Counted from the stretch's first letter, positions 1 to 11,697 are shown. The stretch: DNA of 64,000 nt from Platanthera guangdongensis (GCA_039583875.1 CM077150.1:179308375-179372374), one strand, 5' to 3'. Numbers and translations are program-made. Notes: generated by a model not told the origin, from the letters alone.

Positions 1-1
1 T

Positions 2-706
2 GCTGATGAACATGGGAAACCTGTTGATCAGACAACATATAGAGCAATGATTGGCTCTTTACTGTACCTTACAGCTAGTAGACCAGATATAAGGTTTGCT
101 ACATGTATATATGTTAGGTTCCAAGTAAGCCCTAGAGAGTCACACCTAACACTAGTAAAGAGGATTCTCAGGTATGTTAAAAGTTGTCCAAATCTAGGTC
201 TTTGGTATCCAAAAGATTCAGCATTTGATTTAACTGGATTTTCTGATGCTGATTATGCTGGATGCAGAATTGACAGGAAAAGCACCAGTGGAACTTGTCA
301 GTTCCTTGGTGACAGACTTGTCTCTTGGTTTTGCAAGAAACAAACTTCTGTGTCAACTTCAACTGCTGAAGCTGAATATATGGCTGCAGGCAGTTGTTGT
401 TCATAAATCTTGTGGATTCGAAACCAACTCCTAGACTATGGCTACAACTTAGAGAAGTCTAAAATCTTTTGTGATAACACCAGTGCTATTTCTATAGCTC
501 AAAATCCAGTCCTCCATAGTAGGACAAAACACATAGAGATTAGACATCACTTCTTAAGGGATAATATTGAGAAGAATAAAATTGAACTTCAATATATCCC
601 AACTGATTTTCAAAGGGGAGATATTTTCACCAAGCCCTTGGATGAAAAGAAACACACCTTCTTCCTAAATCAGTTAGGAATGTTAGATGGAGGAAGTCTT
701 AAATAA
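2..706 (+). pseudogene. Element I: C-terminal pol (end of RT, RNase H) of a copia Sirevirus, partial
   Basis: This is the last ~235 codons of a Ty1/copia polyprotein whose 5' part lies outside the window. It opens in the RT/RNase H connection ([13 protein letters not shown]) and carries the copia RNase H block (FSDADYAGC, DRKSTSGTCQFLG) and the STAEAEYMA and [14 protein letters not shown] motifs. RNase H removes genomic RNA after minus-strand synthesis. It aligns over its full length with the pol ends of elements II (to 32273) and G. The frame is interrupted once, by TAA at 404-406, where the relatives have a glutamine codon, consistent with C-to-T decay. The true end is TAA at 704-706. Neighbours: the third ORF follows about 500 bp downstream, as in II. 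Family assignment is firm; the copy is not functional as read. Confidence 0.93.
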
Positions 707-1204
707 TATCCAAGATTTTAAAAGTTTAAAAATTGACCAAGACTAGGCAAACATCTTGATTTTTCTTAGTGTCTAGAGTGTATTTCTGGTCTCTGAACTG
801 CGCTCGGCGATTTTCCCCCAAATCGTCGAACGGAGATCGACGATTTCCGAAATCGTCAACCTGAGTTCAGCGCTTCTCAGATAGTATGAACTATCTCTTC
901 CGGTCAGCGATCGTCGAACGGCGCTCGACGATTTTGTTCTCTGAACGATCGTCGAACAGATCTCGACGCTCTCCAATATCGTCGAACGGAGATCGACGAT
1001 ATTGAAGACCTTTCAGATTCCTTTAGAAGCCCCGATCGTCGAACTGAGTTCAACGATCTTTCCTTTTCTGCGTCGAACCCTAATATAAAATTCACTTTTC
1101 GCCATCATTCTCCTTTTGTGCTTTCGATTTCTCTAAAAAAACTCTCTTTCCCTCCAAACATCTCTACACTTGGTCGTTTTGTTTGTTGATTTTTGCAGGT
1201 AACA
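707..1204 (+). repeat. Element I: spacer between pol and third ORF with inverted TCGTCGA repeats
   Basis: No coding signal. From about 795 to 1060 the sequence repeats short inverted arms around TCGTCGA/TCGACGA. One clear example has arms AATCGTCGA at 821-829 and TCGACGATT at 837-845. Similar arms recur near 906-935, 945-970, 985-1010 and 1034-1060. The same motif fills part of this element's LTR (4590-4880). Element II has an equivalent spacer, but built from a different palindrome. Just before the third ORF the strand reads TTTTTGCAG, a plausible splice acceptor ending at 1198, seven bases before the ATG at 1205. Confidence 0.75.
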
Positions 1205-4200
1205 ATGGCTGTTTCTGTTACTGTTCTTGCCACCATGAAATTTGATGCCGGCTTTGACATTGACATGGAATCCTTCAGCACTACTGATCAAGTCTTTCAA
1301 GATATTTTGGAACTCTTCAAGGAGCAGAAACTTGCTACTATTATGACCACCAGGATCAAACTTTCTGCTGATGAGATTAAAGAGTGGGTATACACTGCCC
1401 ACAACCAGGATCAAAACACTATAGTTGGATCAATTTCTGGCACCCAGGTACCCTTGACCCCAGAAATTCTGACAGAAGTTTTTGAGTTAAGTTCTGGTGG
1501 AGATTCTGCTGATTTTTCTGGAGAGGAATTTGCTGATCTACTTGCAAGAATGGGTCACTCTGAGGCTAACCCTAGGAAGTTGCTGAAGAAGAACCTGTCC
1601 GTGAAGTATAGATTCTTGGCTGATGTAGTTGGGAAGGTTGTGTTGGCTAAGCACTCAGCACATGATACCATTTCTAGGTATCAGCTATGCTTAATGGGAG
1701 CCATAGTGGACAAGAAACAATTGGACTGGGGAGAGGTCTTCTTTGACCTGATTAAAAAGAAAGTTAATAAGAATTTTGTGAATTTTGGGAGGATTTTAGG
1801 CCTCTTTCTGCAGAACAGATGCCCTACTCTGCTTGTATCATATGTGATACACATTAAAGCATCTAAGAGATTGTCCTGTGCCCTATTTGGTAAATGGGAC
1901 AGGCAGATCATCAAGCCCAGCAGGCCTTCTGCAAGCACACCTTCAGGCACCAGGACTGTAATAGTCACTTCCCCTCAAGTCTCTGCTCCTGCAGATGACT
2001 TGCCTGCTGCTGCCTCTCCTCCTACTCTAATTACATCTTCTCCAGTTCCATCCACCATTCAAACTTCATCCATTATCATCATCTCCAGCCCTTCTCCAAC
2101 ATCAATACCATCTCCAATTCCAACTGTCACAGAAGAACCATTCCATCCATTATATTTCTACCCTCAACCAGATATTGAAACATCCACAATTCCATCCTTC
2201 AATCTTATTGATGATTCCTTCATGGATGACTCACCCTCCTCTCCTCCTGAGCTACCCTCCTTATCAACATCTTACCAGGAACTTCTACAAGAGATCATTG
2301 ATCAACCCACCTTCACACCATCTATCTCAATCCCATTTTCTTCCATCACCACTTTACCCACACCTCAACCATCTCTTCCCCAATACACCAGCTCTCCACT
2401 ATCATCACCTGTTGCTCCACCTCCATCCTCTACCTCTGCTCCAGTCACTGCTGAGCAAGTAGATATTCCAGCCCTGGCTGACAAGATCTATGAACTGATA
2501 GCCCCTAGGCTATCTATTCTATTGGAGACCTCCTTGGCTCTATTACTTGAGTCAGTGGCAGCCCTTTCTGCCAGGCTATCCTCCCTCTTCCCTCAGGCAA
2601 TCTCTTCATCAGTGTGCCTTGATCCAGCCTTATCTGAATCCAGGCAGGGGGAGATGCCTTATGAAGTGAGCTTGCCTGTTGTTTCTTCAGTTAGTGTTGC
2701 TGCTGCTGCTATTGTTCTTCAAGCTCCAGTTCCACCTCCAGTTGCAGTCTTCCCAGTGGACATCAGGTCCTTACTTTCACCATTTGATTGAGCCTACTTC
2801 AGTTGTCTTCCAGAGAGAGTTGCTGTCCAGCCCCCAGAGGATCTCTCCAAGGCCCTTGTGCCCTTCTCATGTTGTGATACCAGCATTATAACTTCTTTTG
2901 TCAATTCAGTATATGCTGCTGCTACTCCTGATGAGAATATTATTGTTGTTCCTGCTGCTGCTGTCAATAATGATGCTACTGTTGTTCCAGTTTCTGATGA
3001 TATCCATATGACAGAGGCACATGATTTTGAGCCTTCTGTGTTTTCTGATGATATTCCTGATGTTGCTGATATTGTTGTATCTGAAAGTGTTTCATCTGAA
3101 ACTGTTGTTGCCCCAACTACTGCTAATATTACTGCTGTTACACCTTCTAAGAATGCTGCTCCAGAACCTTCTATGTCTGTTATTATTACTACCTCAACTT
3201 TTGTGTCTGCTGTTGTTGCTTCAACTTCTGCTACAAGTGTTGTATCTGCTGCTCCAACCTCTGCTGTTTCATATGCTTCAACTCAACTACAGAAAGACTT
3301 GATGAAAAAGATTGATGCTCTTTATGATGAGCAAAGTTCTGAAAGTGATGAATTCAAGACTGATTCTGATGACTCCTCTGCCACTATTGCCAGAAAGAGA
3401 AAGGCAAGGAGCAAAGCCATGAAAAGAGTACCTCCAGCCAAAGCCAAGGACAATAATGACATTCCATATTACATTCTTCATGACTGCCCCATAACTGAGC
3501 ACTGGATGCAGTATTCTAAGAATCAACTTAAAGCCATGAAGAAAAAGATGAAGTATGAAAAGGATCTTCCCAGTTTCATCATTCTCATCCTCCTCCACCA
3601 CCTCCTCCTGATGCAGGTGCAGGTGGAAGCTCAGCTGCTCAACCTCATGCTAAAAGCCAAACCCCCTATCAGCCACATGCAAGATCTTATCATAGGGGAA
3701 GCCAGTCTAGAGGTTCTCAATCTAGAAGAGGAAACTATAGAGGAAATCAAAGGGAAGTCCAAGTTTATTCAAAAGGTTATTCAAGGCAACATCCCTACTC
3801 CAAGGAAGGACAATCCTCATTAGACACAACCTCAGGTCCTTTTCCCTATAAACTAAAGGAAGTAGTTTCATCCAAGCCTCCTCAGGATAATCCATCCAAT
3901 AGATATGAGCCGCCAGTGCCCTTTGAAGATCCTGAAAATAATCCAACTGCTTGGACTGCTAGGATGAAAGAGCTTGCTGCACTGGACCAAATTAAGAAAA
4001 CTAAAGAGCAAGGCAGAGACTCTTCTAACATCACTACATTATCTGAACAGAGAAAGAAAGAATTGGAAAGATATGCTTCAAGCAAATTCTTTGACTCTGA
4101 TAGATATATGGAGCTGCATCCCGAAGCTGTAGTTCCAAGGCCCAAACAGCAAACCTCGTTAGGTGCAGCAGATGACACAAGATCCAAAAAGGAAGCTCTT

Positions 4201-4248
4201 AACCCCAATAAAGAAATCAAACTCATAAAGAGCAAGGAGAAGAAATAA
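1205..4248 (+). pseudogene. Element I: third ORF (Sirevirus ORF3, putative plant transposon protein), broken
   Basis: A ~1015-codon ORF between pol and the 3' LTR, the place where Sireviruses often carry an extra or env-like ORF. I chose ATG 1205; the frame is open slightly upstream without another ATG. The N-terminal ~220 residues match element II's ORF3 in spacing and motifs (SGTQVPLTPEIL, then VVGKVVLAKHSAHD, LDWGEVFFDLIKKK, NFGRILGLFL). I believe this is the family called putative plant transposon protein. A long Pro/Ser/Thr-rich low-complexity stretch follows, then an acidic and Lys-rich part, an Arg/Gly/Ser-rich patch, and a charged C-terminus ending in KEKK. Two lesions are visible: an in-frame TGA at 2789-2791, with the same frame open on both sides, and a frameshift near 3574-3580. 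I see no signal peptide or convincing membrane segment. Function unknown. Confidence 0.8.
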
Positions 4249-4415
4249 CTATGTAAGGTGACAATCATTTTGACTTCTGATTTCTGTCTGGGATGATATA
4301 TATCTGTGGTTCTGCTATGTCCTGCTTATTGCATTTCTGTATTGTTGCTGTGTATGTTGTTATTTAATTTTTCCAAGTCCTGTAAATAGTAATCCTAACC
4401 CAAATAGTGGGAGAT
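4249..4415 (+). other. Element I: 3' untranslated region and polypurine tract
   Basis: AT-rich and non-coding. It ends in the purine run AATAGTGGGAGAT (4403-4415) immediately before the LTR's TGTTGG. Element II has the equivalent run at 35853-35864. This is the expected primer for plus-strand DNA synthesis. Confidence 0.8.
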
Positions 4416-4589
4416 TGTTGGAACACCCTATTACTAATTTGTGTCAGGATCACTATATCTCTAGGAAACCTGTTTTTGACCTCCTGTATAGATCTAAAGG
4501 TCAATTAAAATTGAGTCTAAGGGTTAGTACTTAGGTTTAGAAGCTGCCCTTAAGACCAAGGTTTTTCAGTTTGAAGACTAAGTCATATC

Positions 4590-4880
4590 ATCGAGCTCAG
4601 TACGACGAATCGTCGAACTCCAATCGACGATCGTCTAGCTCATCTTCGACAGATCGTCGAACTCCATTCGACAATCGCTGAGCTCAACTTCAACAAATCG
4701 TCGAACTCCATTCGACGATCTGCGAGCTCAGTTCGACGATCTTGACTCAGTATTGGATCTCTATCTCTGAGCTCAGTTCGACGATCTTTGAGCTCAGATC
4801 GACGATTTTTGTTGCTGTATAAGTCCAAATCGCTGAACTCAGTTCGACGATAGCAGAGCTCAGTTCGACGATTTTCTGAT
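4590..4880 (+). repeat. Array of inverted TCGTCGAAC/TTCGACGA motifs in LTR of element I
   Basis: About nine alternating half-sites of TCGTCGAACTCC and ATTCGACGATC type lie in 290 bp. Neighbouring half-sites form imperfect hairpins with a TCGA core. The same motif occurs in the 707-1204 spacer of this element and, with different flanks, in the LTR ends of gypsy element E (50840-50899, 53810-53990). Confidence 0.8.
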
Positions 4881-5547
4881 GACTTCAAGGATCTTTCAAG
4901 ATTCAAATTCAGGACAGTTAAGGAGTTATTCAGCAATTAATTCAGAAGATTTTCTAGCCGTTTTCATTTATTCTGGACGAAGTTTCAAGGGATTTTCAAG
5001 GAATGTTTCTTTGGACTTTCCCCCAGAAGACATTTGCAATTAAGGACGCAATTAATGTCAGGCCAACGGCTATTCTTGACAGAGGATGATTTTCTATTCA
5101 GTACCAGAGAATAAAATACAAGATTTTTAAGAAATCTCTCAATCACTCAGAACACAGACCAGAATAGATAACACAGACAAGAAGAATAAGAACAAAATAT
5201 TCTCTGTCTCAAAGAATTCTCTCAAGAACACACACAAAAGGAGATAAACAAATCTGAAATCTTCAGATCACCTTTGATTCAAGTGTTCAAGGACAACATC
5301 ATTCAAAGACTCCAGACACCTAACATTTCAGCTGTTGCTGAAATCATCATTTGCTGGAGATCAACTTCTGAAGGCCTATCACCCCACAGCAAAGCATCAT
5401 TTCCTGAACATCTCAAGAACCCAGGGGAGCTTTGACAACATAAAATCCACATAGTCTTCTCAGCTGCTCTGAGAAAGAGAAGACTTCCATAACTCTCTTA
5501 TCCCCATCTCTGTAAAGGGTTTTTCAAACTCCCTTCAAAAGTTTGTG

Positions 5548-5670
5548 CTTGGTTTTTGAACACCTTGTCAAAAGCTCATTGGTGGCAAGACACCTGATCA
5601 AAAAATCTGATTTGGTTTTTGAGCACCTTATCAAAAGCTCATTGGTGCCCAGGATACCTGATCAACTCAT
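5548..5670 (+). repeat. Two-unit tandem duplication in LTR of element I
   Basis: Two ~63-bp units share TTGGTTTTTGA, CACCTT, TCAAAAGCTCATTGGTG and ACCTGATCAA. They differ at several bases, so the duplication is older than this insertion. Confidence 0.7.
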
Positions 5671-5971
5671 CCTGCAGTGGATTCCTACCTAGGGTGGTAA
5701 AAGAGTGGATGTACCCAAGTTTAGGGGAACCACTATAGCTCCTTGTGTCTTCTGGCTTGCTTGTCTTTATCTTTTGTTTCTGGCTGTGATTGTTTTGTGA
5801 TTAGTTTAGATCTGTGATTAATTTCTGTTGTAGGTTATTTTGTGATTAGATTTAATAGTTGCTTCCCTGTTCACTCATATTACAACAATTGTTGTAAAAA
5901 GTATTTAAGCACCATATACTCTAATCACCCCCCCCCCCTTCTAGAGTATATCAGATCTAGCTGCACTTTCA

Positions 5972-6120
5972 AGGGTTCATAAATCTATTATTTGCAGATC
6001 ATATTGGTCTCACCTACATTCCTAGGTTCACTAGGCCTTCTTAGGCTTCCTAGGGTTTTGTCATGACCTAATCATGATAAAACCACTCATAGGGGTCTAG
6101 TTGTTTGACGGATGTTACAA
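5972..6120 (-). repeat. Element A: 5' end of its 3' LTR, truncated by element I
   Basis: On the minus strand this begins TGTAACATCCGTCAAACAAC at 6120 and runs to the junction with element I at 5972. It matches 18090-18237, the start of A's other LTR, with scattered substitutions. The rest of this LTR must lie beyond the left edge of element I, outside the window. Confidence 0.85.
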
Positions 6121-6239
6121 ATCCCAATATATAAACAAAAAATTTTATCCTCGAAATTCTAGTTAGTCCTACGGGGTTTCAAATATGAAAGGAAAATTGT
6201 AACATCCCGAGAGGTTGTGAGTAATACCTGACTGAAAAG
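6121..6239 (-). other. Element A: 3' untranslated tail next to 3' LTR
   Basis: On the minus strand this follows the end of integrase and leads into the 3' LTR. Before L inserted it was continuous with 8216 onward. Decayed reading-frame traces typical of the end of Tekay-type elements are recognisable. A convincing polypurine tract is not; TATTGGGATT just before the LTR is the best candidate. Confidence 0.55.
6235..6239. other. Target-site duplication AAAAG of solo LTR L (left copy; right copy 8211-8215)
   Basis: The five bases directly outside both ends of the TG...CA unit are identical. Confidence 0.88.
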
Positions 6240-8210
6240 TGAAAGTTTATAGTTGCCTACCTAAATCATCTAGAGGGGGTGAATATGTGAAATGTGCGTC
6301 TTTTTTGCGGAATAAAAATTTCAAACCAAAACACAGATCTATCTACCAATTAATCACAGACGAGACAATATTTATAGTGGTTCCCCAACCTTGGGTACAT
6401 CCACTTTCCCTCACCGATCTAGCAATACACTAGACTCGGCTACTCCACTATCTCGGATTGAAAATCAATCCTACCCTCGAAACAATGTTCCTACAATCTC
6501 GATCCACAAAACGGATCTACACTCGGAAGGTAAGACTTCTTACAATCTCGGAGACAAAAGCTCCTACACTCGGAGAAATTTCTCCTACCAGAATGAAAAA
6601 AATTTTGTATAGAAATACAAACAGTAATTCCTTTTTCAGATCTGCAACAGTCGGCCAAAAATTTCTTCTTCTAGGCTTTGCAGCTTTATCAGAATGATGA
6701 AGAGAAATCTCGGCAAGATTGGATCTGAAACTTCTTGGCTTCACACGATCGATCGAATCAGAAGATGAGGAGTTGAGCAAATCTCGATCTGGAAAGCCTT
6801 CTTGATATGAATCCTCTAAAGGCGAAACCCTAGCCGATCGGGAATCAGCGACGGTGGTGGCGGCGGTTTTCGTTTCTTGGAGAGAGAAAGGGGAAAACAG
6901 AAAAACATGGGGTTGCAAAACTTCTGAATATTCTCTTAGAATAAACTTATTAGGATTAGGGTTTGTCGGTTTACACAAGACCATTTATAGGATCATACAA
7001 GATTAGACATAATTAAGTCATTATGAGATACATGTGCACTAATCACGTCAGGGTTCATAAAGAATTCTGTTATTCTGGACTCAACAAAAATTTCGAAAAA
7101 ATCGAAGTAAAATACTCGAGTACATTGCAGCACTACTCGAGTGGGTAGAAGATGACTACTCGAGGATATAAGAAAACTACTCGAGAGATAATGAGATAGT
7201 TACTCGAGTATATGTAGTCAACTACTCGAGTAAAAAGAATTCAGCTACTCGAGTATCAAAAATGACATACTCGAGTACTTGAGTAGTTACACAAGAGGAG
7301 GAGTGGATTACTCGAGTATAAGGAAAACTACTCGAGTAGATGGGAACAAACTACTCGAGTGGTTGAGAAACTACTCGAGACAAGGACATAGAAATTTTTT
7401 GGAACTGGAATACTGGACTACTCGAGTATAGAAGTTGAACTACTCGAGACGAATAGAACTACTCGAGTATATGGAAATGACTACTCAAGTAATTCACTTA
7501 GAGAAATTTTCTGGAGTATAATTCTGGGTTACTCGAGTATTAATTCTAGACTACTCGAGTAGTAGATGAACTAATCGAGTACGTAATTTAGACTACTCGA
7601 GTTAGTGAGAACCACACGAGAGTCAGAATTCAATTACTCAAGACAGAAGATAAAACTACTCGAGTACTATACAGTACTACTCGAGTATTTAACTTAGAAA
7701 ACTTTTGAGGAGAAAAATTCTGTAAACCCAAGAGGAGAAAGGAAACTACTCGAGTAGTTGTCTTAACTACTCGAGAGCCATAATTAGACTACTCGGGATA
7801 TACCATACCTAATCGAGTAAGAGTATTATTACTCGAGTATGAACTCAGCATTTTACTCGCGTAAGTATAGAACTACTCGAGTATAATACTTAGGAAATTT
7901 TCTTGACAGAATTTATTTTCTTCTACTAAGGTGAGACCAGCATCAAGTCTTTTCACTTAGTCCTGGAGCTTGAATATGAAGTGTATCCCAATAGAGAGGC
8001 TATACATGAGTAAACACCTTGGATCACACAATGAGGATTACATTGTATGGTCCTTTGTTTGGTGACCCGTTGTAGACTGACATTGGTCTACACTTCCCAT
8101 AAGAATCCTGCAAACACATAACTCAAACCAAGCATCAAATACTACTTAGTTCATCTTAGTTCAAGGATGACTTCATCAAATCTGGGTTGGTGTGGATAAA
8201 ATACCCAACA
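6240..8210 (-). mobile_element. Element L: solo Sirevirus-type LTR with 5-bp target duplication
   Basis: On the minus strand the unit starts TGTTGGGTATTTTATCC at 8210 and ends TATAAACTTTCA at 6240. It is flanked on both sides by AAAAG (6235-6239 and 8211-8215), a perfect 5-bp target duplication. It contains the Sirevirus LTR blocks GGAAAGTGGATGTACCCAAG and GGGGAACCACTATAAATA plus CACCCCCTCTAGATGATTTAGG, all as reverse complement. No PBS, coding region or second LTR accompanies it, so it is what remains after recombination between the two LTRs of a full element. It inserted into the pol end of gypsy element A, so it is younger than A. Confidence 0.9.
7108..7890 (-). repeat. Array of TACTCGAGTA palindromes in solo LTR L
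   Basis: Roughly 25-30 copies of ACTACTCGAGTA or close variants, in about 780 bp. The core TACTCGAGTA is a perfect 10-bp palindrome. Spacers of about 12-25 bp are unrelated to each other. Three short interruptions resembling AGAAATTTTCTGGA punctuate the array. Confidence 0.88.
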
Positions 8211-8215
8211 AAAAG

Positions 8216-11200
8216 CTTTGGGTACCTCTGTTGCATCAATTCCTGAGGCTACCATGTATGCTCCTCTCGCCCATGATTCCTCCACAGGACCTTGACCAAT
8301 GGAACCTTCTTGCGGCGCAAGACTCGTACCCCCTTGTCGTCGATCCGGACCGGTTCCAGGTGAATTGACCGATCAGATGCTATCGGCCCATCCGTGGCCG
8401 TAATCTGTTGCTCCAGGCATAGGAGAGCCCTCCTGAGAGAGGATACATAGAATACGTCGTGCAGGATTGCCAGCTCCGACGACAGTTCCAGCCTGTATGC
8501 CAATGGACCGACCCGCTCCTTGATCCTATAAGGCCCCATATCTTGGGCTGAGCTTCTTCTTCCGACCGCACACCCGTGAAACCCCATGCATTGGTCAGAT
8601 CTTCAATAACACCTGGTCCCCCACCTTGAACTCCACTTGACGATGCCGAGCGTCGTAATACTTAGCATGTCGGCTCTGTGTCTCTAGCATCCTGTTTCGT
8701 ATCAATCTCACCTGAGCCTCGATGTCCTCGACAAACTCCAAACCCAGAGCCTTCGGATCCTTGTCCTGTATCCATGATAGCGGAGTCCTACACCTCCGTC
8801 CGTACAGGGCCTCATAAGGATCATCCTTATGTTGGACTGGTAGCTGTTATTATATGATAACTCGATCATTGACAACAGCTTCTCCCAGTGCTCACCGCGA
8901 TCCAATATGCAAAGTCGCAGCAGATATTCCAAGGTCCAATTAGTGCGTTCCGTCTACCCATCAGTCTGGGGATGAAATGTTGTACTGAATGTTAGCCGAG
9001 TTCCCAAGTAAGTCTACACTGATCTCCACTCCCTGGACGTAAATCGTCCATCTCGATCTGATACAATTGACCTAGGTACGCCATGATAACGGATGAACTA
9101 CTCCACGAACTTCCGAACCAACACACCAACAGAGTCATCCTTCCTGATCGGGATAAATCTGGCTACCTTCGTCAACCGGTCGACGATCACCCAGATCAAA
9201 TCGTTTCCCGTCCGCGATCGGAGAAACCCATGTATGAAGTCCATCGCGACATCATCTAACTTCCACTCGGGTACTGGGAGTGGCTGCAATAATCCTGCAG
9301 GGTTTCTGCACTCTGCCTTCACCAACTGGCATGCCTCGCAATGGGTCAAGAAGTAGGTTATATCCTTCTTCATGCCTGGCCAGTGCATGGTCTTCTTCAG
9401 ATACGCAGTCATCTTCATAACTCTTGGGTGTACTGAATACCGACTGCAATGAGCTTCCGATATGATATCTTCCCGGACCTGGCCTCCATCTGGTATGTAA
9501 ATCCATCATCTGAAACACACTAGACCATCCCTCAGCAAGTAATCTCCAGCTATGCCTGCTTCTAAGGCCCGGAATATCGGTTCTAGCTGGGCATCCTACC
9601 TCTGCCCATCTCTGACTCGGCCTCGAATATCATCTGGGGTAACCAACGATGCTAGGTACTCCCAATACAGCTCTGGGTGATCCTCGGACACCAATGATAT
9701 CTGCATCTTTTCTAACATTTGAACTAACTCCAAGGCCATCAACTGTGTACCTACTCCAGAGTTTGTGGCCTTCCGGCTCAGCGCATCTGCCACCATATTC
9801 TCCTTCCCTGGGTGGTAGTGCATCTCGTATTGGTAATCTGCTAGAAACTCCACCTATCGCCTCTGCCTGATATTCAACTCCTTCTGCGTGTCCACATACC
9901 TCAAGTTCTTGTGATCGGAGTAAATCTCGCAGTGGACACCGTACAGATAGTGTCGCCAGACTTTTAGAGCAAAAATGACCGCTCCCATCTCTAAGTCATG
10001 AACTGGGTAGTTCTGCTCATGCTTCTTCAGCTGCCGAGAAGCGTATGCTATCACATGACCATTCTGCATTAGCACCACACCCATTCCCTGGTAGGAAGCG
10101 TCGGTGTAGACCTGGAATCCTTCTTTACCCGAAGGGAGTGCAAGTATAGGAGCCGAGGTGAGTCGATCCTTCAGCTCCTGAAAAGCCACCTCGCACTGCG
10201 TGGTACAGACAAAGGGCATATGTTTCCTCGTCAGGGATGTGTGTGGAAGGGTAATACGATAAAATCCCTCCACGAACTTCCGGTAGTAGTTGGCAAGTCC
10301 TAGGAAACTACGCACATATGAGGCTGACTTCAGCTGCGGCCAATCTCGAACTGCCTGAATCTTGGCCGGGTCCACTGCCAACAAAGCACCACTGATAATA
10401 TAGCCTAGGAAAGCCACCTCCCTCAACCAGAACTTGTATTTGCTGAACTTCGCATAAAGTTGGTGCTCCCGCAGTCTCTCTAGGGTCAGCATTAGATGTC
10501 GTGTATGCTCCTCCTCTGTCCTCGAGTAGATGAGGATGTCGTCAATAAATACAATGACGAACACATCCAAATATGCCTCGAACACCTGATTCATGAGGCA
10601 CATGAATGCTGACGGTGCATTCGTGAGCCCGAAGGGCAACACGGTAAACTCGAACAGCCCACATCTGCTACTGAAGGCAGTCTTCGGCATGTCCTCCTCC
10701 TGGATCCGCAGCTGATAGGATCCCGACCTCAAATCCAATTTTGAAAAGAAATGCGGGCCCTCCAGCTGGTTAAACAGCTCATCTATCCTTGGCAGTGGAT
10801 AGGTATTCCGGACTGTCAGTCGGTTCAGTGCCCGGTAGTCAATACACAATCTGAGTGTCCCATCCTTCTTCTTGACGAATAACACCGGGGCTCCCCATGG
10901 TGAAGAGCTTGGCCGGACAAATCCGGCCTCCACTAGCTCCTACAGCTGGCTCCGAAACCCTGTCAGCTCCTTTAGGGCCATCCGGTAAGGGGCTCTAGAT
11001 GCTGGCTTAGCCCCCGACACCAGCTGTATCCGCAAATCCTGCTCCCGGTGCGGGGGTAGCCCTGACAGCTTCTATGGAAATACGTCGGCAAAATCTCGCA
11101 TCACCGGAATATCCGAGATGGAACACGTAGCCTCAATCATTTCATATAACACTTCATAGACTTCCTCCCCCTACAAGTGGGCCTTGACGGCCTGCACGGA

Positions 11201-11580
11201 TGACCACAAGAGAGGGGGAATAGATCTAATAGCTTTGATGATGATGTAGGAATCCCCATTCCTCAGAATAATCCTCTTGGACATGCAGTCAATCTGAGCA
11301 TGGTTCCAGTGCAACCATGTCATTCCCAGGATCAAATCAAAGACTGGCATATTCATGATCATCGCTGGTGCTTCAAATATCTTTCCGCTGATCTCCGCCT
11401 CCATGTTGCAGCGGGCGGTGGTGAATAACTCTGATCCGTCTGGTAGCCATATCCTCATCATCAAGCCTGTGAACCGCTCCACGCCTTCCAGTCCTTCCAT
11501 GAAGGCTTCTGACACGAACGAGTGTGAAGCAGCCGTATCGAACAGTGTATAAGCGGGCTTGCCGCTGATGAAGACTATGA
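8216..11580 (-). pseudogene. Element A: gypsy pro-pol (protease, RT, RNase H, integrase, chromodomain-like tail), decayed
   Basis: Read from 11580 down, the order is that of Ty3/gypsy chromoviruses. Protease comes first, with LFDTAASHSF then DLILGMTWLHWNHA (11171-11560). RT follows ([19 protein letters not shown], then FIDDILIYS, about 10930-10200), then RNase H ([23 protein letters not shown]), and the integrase zinc module and core (HCEACQLVKAE, DLIWVIVDRLTKVARF, about 9418-9098). The C-terminal GPYRIKERVGPLAYRLEL and VPLVKVLWRNHGREEHTW (8249-8550) are the GPY/F module and chromodomain-like end of Tekay-type elements. Many in-frame stops (for example near 10940, 9853, 9600 and 9097) and frameshifts break it; several look like CAG to TAG or TGG to TAG changes. 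It is cut from its 3' tail by L. Confidence 0.92.
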
Positions 11581-11697
11581 CTAGGGTAGTTTAAAGTCTT
11601 AGAAATCTAGTTGTGGTTTTCTTTGCTAGTTTATCAATTCTATATCCAAAACTCTAACTATCTAGGAAGAAGATAACTTAAAATTAAACTGGCGTAC
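11581..11697 (-). other. Element A: putative 117-nt intron between gag and protease
   Basis: On the minus strand this gap starts GTACGC at 11697 and ends CTACCCTAG at 11581. It is AT-rich and non-coding. The gag frame upstream ends in codons for Val-Ile-Thr; the protease frame downstream begins IVFISGKPAYTLFD. Joining at these sites keeps the frame and gives exactly the residue spacing seen in elements H and F. The last exon base before the donor is T rather than the usual G. Prediction only; a frameshift mechanism is the alternative. Confidence 0.6.

Larger units (their letters stand above)
4416..5971 (+). repeat. Element I: 3' LTR (1556 bp)
   Basis: The LTR starts TGTTGGAACACC after a polypurine tract and ends CTGCACTTTCA at 5971. 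It has a C-homopolymer followed by TCTAGAG near 5931-5946, just as the LTR of II has a C-run followed by TCTAGG near its 3' end. The stretch with GTGGATGTACCCAAG and GGGGAACCACTATA (5706-5740) is shared with the LTRs of II and L, placing all three in one Sirevirus group. Flanking DNA at 5972 is the LTR of gypsy element A, so I inserted there; the expected 5-bp target copy is AGGGT (5972-5976), but the other end is outside the window. Confidence 0.88.
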
